DNA of 60,396 nucleotides, from contig JAJYHV010000016.1 in NCBI GenBank assembly GCA_021790515.1, positions 1 through 60,396 on the forward strand, given 5' to 3'. Shown piece after piece: positions 50,862 to 58,800 of this stretch. The notes beneath the pieces are model-generated. The model searched no databases. It was not told where the DNA came from and worked only from the letters and a program-made list of their open reading frames with translations. Origin of the DNA: Pseudomonadota bacterium. GTDB lineage: Bacteria > Pseudomonadota > Gammaproteobacteria > Burkholderiales > Sulfuriferulaceae. The position numbers and the translations under genes were made by a program. Every line of letters starts with the position of its first letter. Position 1 is the stretch's first letter.

Positions 50862-52352
50862 TTATTTCTTATCTTGCAATCCTTCCAACGCCGCATGCCC
50901 CAATATACCGCTGGCAGCAAGCAATTCCAGTCTGCCAGCCTCCCACTGCGCCAGGCTTTGCACCCATTGCTGGCTGGCGTCGGCAAGGGCTGATTGAGCT
51001 GTCAGCAATTCAATCATGGTGCCAACACCATGGTCATACCGGTTTTGGGCTGATTCCATTCCGACTTGCGCGCTTTCCAGCAATTTTCCGGATGCATCGA
51101 TGGAATCAAATGCCATAACGGCATCACCATAAGCGGTCACCACTTGTTTGAGTATCTGGTGCTCGGTATCCTGCATTTGCGCTTGTGCAACATTCGCACG
51201 CGCTTTTGCTTCATCAATCTTGTAATGTTGCATGAACCCGTCAAAGATCGGTACATTCAGCGTCATACCAATAGTGGTGATGTTATTCTGGATGGGTTGC
51301 AATCCCTGATTCGGATAACCGTTCTGGTCAAATGTCGTGACGAAACTCAGGCTTGGCAATCCGTCGGACCGGGCGCTGCGCACTTTAGCCTGAGCAGATG
51401 TCCACTGCTCGCGTGCAGCGCGAATCGCAGGGTGGTTGTGTTTTGCAAATCGCACCCATTCCAGCAAGGCCTTTATCCCTACGGATCTGTCCGGCTTGGC
51501 AAGTTCGGGCAAAACAATATTTGTTCCGGGTGTCAGACCCAGCGCGTAAACCAGTTCGGCCAGCATCTTGTCTCGCTCGCCAGTATCGTGTGCAAGGGTC
51601 AGTTCTGCCTTCGCGGCAGCGGTCTGGGACTGAGTCAGATCGGCGCGATCTCCGGTTCCGTGCTGTAATTTTCTGTTTGCGCTGTCTTCGATCCTGCGTG
51701 CCAGTTCTTCCGCCTGTTTGCTGGCCTCGACCTTCGCTTGGGCTGCCATGGCGTTGAAATAATCAGAGACAACTTCTCCCAAAAGCTTTTGCAGCTCGGC
51801 ATCATGATCATCGATCGCGGCTTTCAATGCATCATCAGACGCTTCCAGGTTAGCCGACCGACCGCCAAAATCGAACAACAGCCAGTTCAGGGACGCATAA
51901 GTCATATGACCTTGCGTTGTATTGTTGGCTGAGGAAAAACCGGGATACACCGTGCGATTGTTGAGTTCACTGACCTGCGCGGAAAGGGTTGGCAGATACG
52001 CGGACCGTGCCTGTCCGACCTGTGCAACCTGTATCTTGATCTGTGCCCAGGTGTCGCGAAGCTGTGGATTATTGCACAGTGCCAAATCAACCGCCCCAGC
52101 AAGCGACAAGGGTTTGCTCAAATCAACCTGCGACGGGCATGGCGTGGGTACGACGTCTCCGGGCAATGCTCGCCCGTTGGTCAAACTTTCCGGCTGCGCC
52201 AGAAGCGGATCACTTGCGAGGCGATGCAAAATGCCCGGTTGATCGGCTGTCAGTGGAGTCGCTTCCAAAGACCCGGCCCAACTCCTGCCAATGCAGCATG
52301 GCAGCGCAACCAATAAGCAGATCAACGCCCTGAGCATTTTATAATCTGTCAT
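50862..52352 (-). CDS. TolC-family outer-membrane efflux/secretion protein
   Basis: A 496-residue outer-membrane channel protein with a signal peptide (hydrophobic stretch to about residue 25, cleavage near AGS). Two halves of long helices repeat the TolC pattern: ALCNNPQLRDTWAQIKIQ near residue 90 and FAKHNHPAIRAAREQWTSAQ near 300, each followed by amphipathic helices rich in Ala and Gln. It is the last gene of the type I secretion operon; its ATG directly follows the stop codon of the adaptor gene. It should form the exit duct for the repetitive protein encoded upstream. Confidence 0.93.
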   Translation of the reverse strand: MTDYKMLRALICLLVALPCCIGRSWAGSLEATPLTADQPGILHRLASDPLLAQPESLTNGRALPGDVVPTPCPSQVDLSKPLSLAGAVDLALCNNPQLRDTWAQIKIQVAQVGQARSAYLPTLSAQVSELNNRTVYPGFSSANNTTQGHMTYASLNWLLFDFGGRSANLEASDDALKAAIDDHDAELQKLLGEVVSDYFNAMAAQAKVEASKQAEELARRIEDSANRKLQHGTGDRADLTQSQTAAAKAELTLAHDTGERDKMLAELVYALGLTPGTNIVLPELAKPDRSVGIKALLEWVRFAKHNHPAIRAAREQWTSAQAKVRSARSDGLPSLSFVTTFDQNGYPNQGLQPIQNNITTIGMTLNVPIFDGFMQHYKIDEAKARANVAQAQMQDTEHQILKQVVTAYGDAVMAFDSIDASGKLLESAQVGMESAQNRYDHGVGTMIELLTAQSALADASQQWVQSLAQWEAGRLELLAASGILGHAALEGLQDKK

Positions 52353-53696
52353 TTATCGCTCATGCAGGCTCTCAGCCGTATGCCGTATCAGGGGCGAAAG
52401 AAAATACTCGATCAACCGTCGCCGCCCCGTCCGGATTTCCACGGTCCCGGACATGCCGGGATCCAGCGAACGTATTACGCCATCCACGTCCATCGCGGGC
52501 CGCAACAAAACCACGCGTACCGTGTACTGCAAACCTTTTTTCTGATCCTCGACAGCGTCACGCGCCAGCACGCTGACTTTAGCCGGAACAGTTCCGTATT
52601 TGGTGTAATCGAAAGCGTCAATTTTGACTTCGGCATTTTGTCCCACATGAACGAAACCCACATCCTTGTCGGCAAGCATCGCTTCCATCGTCACAGAATT
52701 GTTTTGTGGCACGATCTGCATCAACGCCTGCGCTGCCGGAACTGCAGCGCCGACCGTATGCACCTGCATCTGCTGCACTGTACCGGCAACCGGCGAGCGC
52801 AACACAAGTTGATTGATCTCGGCCTGAACCTTTGCCGCATCGGCCTGCGCATCTGCGGCCTCCTTGGTGGCCTGCGCCAAATCGTCCTCGGCGTTTTTGC
52901 GGGTTTCTGCAACCAGAGCAGCAAGCTGCATACGAGCAGAGTCAAATTGGCCCTGCAAATCCACCTCTGCCTGTTTTTTGGTGAGCGCATCCGTTTGAGC
53001 CACATCTTTGGTTTCAGCCAGCAAGGCATAATCCTCGGCGATATGTTTTGCAATTGGCAGGGCAGTAGCAAACCGGGCAATATCAGCATTCAGCCTATCG
53101 CGTTTGGCGACAAAATCGGCCCATTGACCCTGCAGGTGTGTGGCAGCCTCATCCCACAGGCCATGCGGGACTTCCGCCACTTGTGGCATTTGTGGTGGCC
53201 GACCGGTCTGTATGGAACCAATCAAGGCTTGTGATCCGGCCATCTGCAGCGCAGCCATCTGCCAGTCACCCCAATCTTTTGCATGTTCGTTCTCTAAGGC
53301 ACGCGAATCCAGTATGACCAAAGGCTGTCCCGCCTGTACCTGCTGGCCGTCCTTGACGAGAATGGCTCTGACTGTCGCAACCTGAACGGCAGTAATCACC
53401 TTGGTTTGCCCATCGGGAATAATTTTTCCCTGGGCATCCACCGTAATATCGATATGCCCGAACATCGACCAGAGCAGCAGAATGGCCAGCAACAGCACAA
53501 GCAACCTTGCCACCCAGCGTGCTGTGGGGGACACGGGTTTGTGTTGCAACGCGAGCGCGGCCGGCAAAAATTCGGCTTCATGGGCACGAAGTTCGGGCAG
53601 AGCCATTTCATGTCTTTTGCGCCACCAGAATCGAAACGCATGGACATACCGCCCCAGCAGTTCGAGCCAGGCTTGCAGCCGATGCCTGAGATTCAT
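52353..53696 (-). CDS. HlyD-family type I secretion adaptor
   Basis: A periplasmic membrane-fusion protein of 447 residues. A cytoplasmic N-terminus of about 60 residues, a membrane helix (about 64-84: ARLLVLLLAILLLWSMFG), a biotinyl-lipoyl half motif VTAVQVATVRAILVKDGQQV, long coiled coils (150-300, Ala/Gln/Glu-rich) and the second half motif LRSPVAGTVQQMQVHTVG. The C-terminal GMSGTVEIRTGRRRLIEYFLSPL is typical of HlyD. It overlaps the ABC transporter gene by ATGA. Confidence 0.95.
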   Translation of the reverse strand: MNLRHRLQAWLELLGRYVHAFRFWWRKRHEMALPELRAHEAEFLPAALALQHKPVSPTARWVARLLVLLLAILLLWSMFGHIDITVDAQGKIIPDGQTKVITAVQVATVRAILVKDGQQVQAGQPLVILDSRALENEHAKDWGDWQMAALQMAGSQALIGSIQTGRPPQMPQVAEVPHGLWDEAATHLQGQWADFVAKRDRLNADIARFATALPIAKHIAEDYALLAETKDVAQTDALTKKQAEVDLQGQFDSARMQLAALVAETRKNAEDDLAQATKEAADAQADAAKVQAEINQLVLRSPVAGTVQQMQVHTVGAAVPAAQALMQIVPQNNSVTMEAMLADKDVGFVHVGQNAEVKIDAFDYTKYGTVPAKVSVLARDAVEDQKKGLQYTVRVVLLRPAMDVDGVIRSLDPGMSGTVEIRTGRRRLIEYFLSPLIRHTAESLHER

Positions 53697-55864
53697 GCGG
53701 CCTCTCTGACTATCCCCTGTTGCAGGGCATACAAATGTGCGTATATTCCTTGAGGGTGGTGTATCAGCTCATTGTGAGTGCCGATTTCTGCGATCTGGCC
53801 ACGATCCATCACCACGATCCGGTTGGCATCCCGCACCGAAGAAAGGCGATGGGCGATGATGAGGACTGTTCGCCCGGAGCAGATCTTGCGCATATTAGCC
53901 TGGATGATGCTCTCCGACTCATAATCCAGCGCACTGGTCGCTTCATCGAAAATCAGGATGCGTGGATTGCTGATCAATGCCCGTGCAATCGCGATACGCT
54001 GTCGCTGTCCGCCAGACAGCCCCGTGCCGTGTTCGCCGACCATGGTGTCATATCCTTCTGGCAACTCACAGATGAATTCATGAGCGCCGGCAAGGGTGGC
54101 AGCCTCGATGATGGCTTCGATTGGCAAAGCCGGGTTTCCCAGGGCAATGTTATCCCGTACCGAACGGTTGAACAGCACGTTCTCCTGTAATACCACGCCG
54201 ATCTGTTGTCGCAGGGATGCCGTATCGATCACCGAAATATCCTGGCCGTCGATCAGGACTCTCCCACGATCCGGAACGTACAGACGTTGAACCAGCCGTG
54301 TCAGCGTACTTTTGCCTGACCCCGACCGCCCGACAATCCCGATAATCTCTCCGGGATTGATCTTGAGGGATACCGCACGCAATACATCAGCGGAGTCGGG
54401 ACGGTAACGGAACGAAACCTGATCAAACTCGATGGAGCCCGTCAAACGTGGCAGACGGGTTTTATTGCCTGCCACTTCAGGATGGGCGTTGAGAATATCG
54501 CCCAGCCGCCCCATCGATACACCCACCTGCTGGAAGTCGTTCCACATCTGCGCCAACCGCAACACGGGGCTGGACACCTGCCCGGCAAGCATATTGAACG
54601 CCACCAGCCCACCAACAGTAAGCTGCTGATCGATGACGGCTCTGGCGCCAAACCAGAGGATGGCGGCAGTCACCAGTTTGCTGACCAGTTGCACCCCGTT
54701 GCTGGCGAATGTCGCCACGTTCGTCACCGACAATCCGGCCGATACATAACCGGCGAGTTGCTGATCCCAGCGTTTCACCCATCCCGGTTCAACAGCCATC
54801 GCCTTGATCGTATCGATGCCACTGATGGTTTCGACCAGAAAGGACTGGTTTTCAGCGCCCCGGTTGAATTTCTCGTCCAGTCGCACCCTGATGGCCGGAG
54901 TAAAAGCTACCGAAAGCAGGATGTACAACGGAAACGATGCAATCACGATCAGCGTCAGCTTGACGCTGTACCAGAACATGACCGCCAGGAAAACGACGGA
55001 AAACGCCACATCCAGCACCAGCGTCATAGCGTTACCGGTCAGGAACGAGCGGATATTTTCCAGTTCCCGGATACGGGCCACCGAATCTCCTACACGCCGT
55101 GCCTGAAAATAGGCCAGCGGCAGCCCAAGCAAATGCCTGAACAGGCGCGCGCCAAGTTCAACATCGAGCTTGCTGCTGGTGTGGGCAAACACCCAGGTTC
55201 GAATACCCGTCAGCAGCACATCGAACAGGTTGGCCACGACGAGACCGATGACAATCACATCCAGCGTATCCATCGCCCGATTCACCAGCACCTTGTCCAT
55301 GACCACCTGAAAAAACAGTGGCAAAACAAGACCAATCATCTGCAACACCAGCGACAGAAGCAGGATTTCACCCAGCAAACTGCGATATTTGACGATTGCC
55401 GGGATAAACCATGTGAAATCGAATCTGGCCAGACTGCCTGCAAAACTGGCTTTGCTGGAAAACAACAACAATTCACCTGTCCATCGGTTCAACAGTTCCG
55501 TTAGTGAAAGCAGCAAAGGTTGTTCGCCCGCATACTGAACCAGCACACGATCGGAAGCGGTATTCGGCACCGCAGAACCGATCCGGGCGACAACAAAAAA
55601 TCGCCCGTCCCGATCCTGCGCCACCGCGGGCAACGGCGCATGAGTCAAGCGTTCCGGTCGTTGCTGCACGCTCCTCGCGCTCATGCCGAGGTAATCGGCA
55701 GCAAGCAGAATCGTCTGTGCCGTAAAAGGTTGATGGCCAAATTGATGGCGCAATGCAGCCTGATCAGCAGCAATCTGGTGAAATTGCGCCATGGCAAGCA
55801 ACGCCCACAACCCACTGTCAGGCACAGTTTCCGGCTGTGCCTGATCTGAAGTCAACTCACTCAT
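53693..55864 (-). CDS. HlyB-type ABC transporter of a type I secretion system
   Basis: A 723-residue inner-membrane ATPase. Residues about 15-135 form a C39-peptidase-like domain without the catalytic cysteine (the segment reads GLWALLAMAQFH), as in HlyB, so it binds but does not cleave cargo. Six membrane helices follow (about 150-440), then the ATPase: Walker A GRSGSGKST (near 513), signature LSGGQRQRIAIARAL (near 614), Walker B ILIFDEATSALD, and IIAHRLS. The start at 55864 is ten bases after the upstream gene's stop; a longer frame to 55906 lies inside that gene. A non-cleaving leader domain fits cargo with a C-terminal secretion signal. Confidence 0.96.
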   Translation of the reverse strand: MSELTSDQAQPETVPDSGLWALLAMAQFHQIAADQAALRHQFGHQPFTAQTILLAADYLGMSARSVQQRPERLTHAPLPAVAQDRDGRFFVVARIGSAVPNTASDRVLVQYAGEQPLLLSLTELLNRWTGELLLFSSKASFAGSLARFDFTWFIPAIVKYRSLLGEILLLSLVLQMIGLVLPLFFQVVMDKVLVNRAMDTLDVIVIGLVVANLFDVLLTGIRTWVFAHTSSKLDVELGARLFRHLLGLPLAYFQARRVGDSVARIRELENIRSFLTGNAMTLVLDVAFSVVFLAVMFWYSVKLTLIVIASFPLYILLSVAFTPAIRVRLDEKFNRGAENQSFLVETISGIDTIKAMAVEPGWVKRWDQQLAGYVSAGLSVTNVATFASNGVQLVSKLVTAAILWFGARAVIDQQLTVGGLVAFNMLAGQVSSPVLRLAQMWNDFQQVGVSMGRLGDILNAHPEVAGNKTRLPRLTGSIEFDQVSFRYRPDSADVLRAVSLKINPGEIIGIVGRSGSGKSTLTRLVQRLYVPDRGRVLIDGQDISVIDTASLRQQIGVVLQENVLFNRSVRDNIALGNPALPIEAIIEAATLAGAHEFICELPEGYDTMVGEHGTGLSGGQRQRIAIARALISNPRILIFDEATSALDYESESIIQANMRKICSGRTVLIIAHRLSSVRDANRIVVMDRGQIAEIGTHNELIHHPQGIYAHLYALQQGIVREAA

Positions 55865-55874
55865 ATTGCCAGAT

Positions 55875-58800
55875 TCAGTGCCAGTTGGCGGCAAGCACCG
55901 GAGCAAGTTGTTGTTGCTGGGTCGCGCTCAACGTCATTTGACCCGATGGAGGTGGCGTCATTGAAGCCATCGCCTGTACGAGCGAATTGATGCCGCTTGC
56001 CGAGATCGTGTCACCCGATCCATCCTTGACAATTCCAATCTGATAATACGCGCCGTCAAACCAGTTGGTTATCGTCTCGGTTTCCGACGTTCCGTCAACC
56101 GTGACAAGCAGGTTATTGCCCGAACGGCTGAACCAGAGCTGGTCAGATGTCACGTCTGAACCGAATGCCAAAGTATCTGATGCGCCATTGGAAACGCTAA
56201 ACGAATTAGCTCCGCTGCCATTGGCCAGAGCCAATGTTGCGGCAGAACCCATATTCACCGCATTGTTCGAGCCGTTCAGCGTAGCATTGCCATTGACAAC
56301 GAGTCCTGTCACGCCGGTCGCGTTGATCGTGTCCGAATCGCCGTTTATCGTCAGCCCCGTCGTCCCGGTCACATTGATCGTGTTGCCGTTGCCGCCAACG
56401 GTCAATCCGCTGACATTATTATCATTGACCGTATCACCAGCCAGATTGAGTGTGCTGTAATTGCTGCTGACATTGACCGCCACGCCTGCACTGGTCAAAT
56501 TCAGTGTGTCGCTCGTTCCCGTCACCGACACGCTGCTGAACGCATCGCCGCCAGTCTGCGTCAGCGTGTTGTCGTAACCCGCCAGTGTCAGTGCATCGCC
56601 AGTTGCCTGCGCGGTCACGTCAAACGTGCCATAGTAGCCGGCAACTGTCTCGCTCACGTTGGCTCCGTCCACAATCAGTCCCGCTGTCTTGTTGTACTGC
56701 GACTCTGTCACCGTATTGCCACTGCCGCTCGCCACCGTCAGCGTTACCCCAGACCCCAGGTTTGCTGTGTCATTCGAGCCGTTCAGCGTGGCATTGCCAT
56801 TTACGATGAGTCCTGTCACACCGGTCGCGTTGATCGTGTCCGAATCGCCGTTTATCGTCAGCCCCGTCGTCCCGGTCACGTTGATCGTGTTGCTGTTGCC
56901 GCCAACGGTCAATCCGCTGACATTGTTATCATTGACCGTGTCACCAGCCAGATCGAGTGTGCTGTAATTGCTGCTGACATTGACCGCCACGCCTGCACTG
57001 GTCAGGTTCAGCGTATCGTTCGATCCGGTCACGGACACGCTACCGTAGGCATCGCCGCCAGTCTGCGTCAGCGTGTCGTCGTAACCCGCCAGCGTCAGCG
57101 CAGCGCCCGTTGCCTGCGCCGTCACGTCAAACGTGCCATCGTAGCCGGCCACCGTGTCGCTCGCGTTGGCTCCGTCCACAATCAGTCCCGCTATCTTGTT
57201 GTACTGCGACTCCGTCACCGTGTTGCCGCTGCCGCTCGCCACCGTCAGCGTTACCCCAGACCCCAGGTTTGCTGTGTCATTCGAGCCGTTCAGCGTGGCA
57301 TTGCCGGACAGGTTCATCGTGGTCACACCACTCGCTGTGATCGTGCTTGATCCGCCATTCACCGTCAGGTTCGTCAGTCCAGTCGTCGCATCAATCACGC
57401 TCGAATTGCCTTTCACCGTCAGGTACGTTGTGCCGGTTGTATCTATCGTGTTGCCGTTGCCGTTTACCGTCAAACTGCTCACGTTGCCGGCATGCACCGT
57501 GTCACCAGCCAGATTGAGTGTACTGTAATTGCTGCTGACATTGACCGCCACGCCTGCACTGGTCAGGTTCAGCGTATCGTTCGATCCGGTCACGGACACG
57601 CTACCGTAGGCATTGCCGCCAGTCTGCGTCAGCGTGTTGCCGTATCCCGCCAGCGTCAGTGCAGCGCCAGTTGCCTGCGCGGTCACGTCAAACGTGCCAT
57701 CGTAGCCGGCAACTGTCTCGCTCACGTTGGCTCCGTCCACAATCAGTCCCGCTGTCTTGTTGTACTGCGACTCTGTCACCGTATTGCCACTGCCGCTCGC
57801 CACCGTCAGCGTTACCCCAGACCCCAGGTTTGCTGTGTCATTCGAGCCGTTCAGCGTGGCATTGCCATTTACGATGAGTCCTGTCACACCGGTCGCGTTG
57901 ATCGTGTCCGAATCGCCGTTTATCGTCAGCCCCGTCGTCCCGGTCACGTTGATCGTGTTGCTGTTGCCGCCAACGGTCAATCCGCTGACATTGTTATCAT
58001 TGACCGTGTCACCAGCCAGATCGAGTGTGCTGTAATTGCTGCTGACATTGACCGCCACGCCTGCACTGGTCAGGTTCAGCGTATCGTTCGATCCGGTCAC
58101 GGACACGCTACCGTAGGCATCGCCGCCAGTCTGCGTCAGCGTGTCGTCGTAACCCGCCAGCGTCAGCGCAGCGCCCGTTGCCTGCGCCGTCACGTCAAAC
58201 GTGCCATCGTAGCCGGCCACCGTGTCGCTCACGTTGGCTCCGTCCACAATCAGTCCCGCTATCTTGTTGTACTGCGACTCCGTCACCGTATTGCCGCTGC
58301 CGCTCGCCACCGTCAGCGTTACCCCAGACCCCAGGTTTGCTGTGTCATTCGAGCCGTTCAGCGTGGCATTGCCGGACAGGTTCATCGTGGTCACACCACT
58401 CGCTATGATCGTGCTTGATCCGCCATTCACCGTCAGGTTCGTCAGTCCAGTCGTCGCATCAATCACGCTCGAATTGCCTTTCACCGTCAGGTACGTTGTG
58501 CCAGTTGTATCTATCGTGTTGCCGTTGCCGTTTACCGTCAAACTGCTCACGTTGCCGGCATGCACCGTGTCGCCAGCCAGATTGAGTGTACTGTAATTGC
58601 TGCTGACATTAACCACCACGCCTGCACTGGTCAGATTCAGTGTGTCGGATAATCCCGTCACCGACACGCTACCGTAGGCATCGCCGCCAGTCTGCGTCAG
58701 CGTGTTGTCGTAACCCGCCAGCGTCAGTGCATCGCCAGTTGCCTGCGCGGTCACGTCAAACGTGCCATCGTAGCCGGCCACCGTGTCGCTCGCATTGGCT

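Noticed and set aside
50627-50986. Minus-strand open frame of 119 codons downstream of the TolC-like gene
   Set aside because: It mostly overlaps the end of the TolC-like gene in another frame and the spacer; no motif, no start site, no homologue recognised.
57492-58418. Plus-strand open frames through the repeat array (up to 308 codons) that look like repeated proteins
   Set aside because: They mirror the repeats of the secreted-protein gene on the minus strand. Their internal repetition is inherited from that gene, which has the operon context and a recognisable C-terminal domain.
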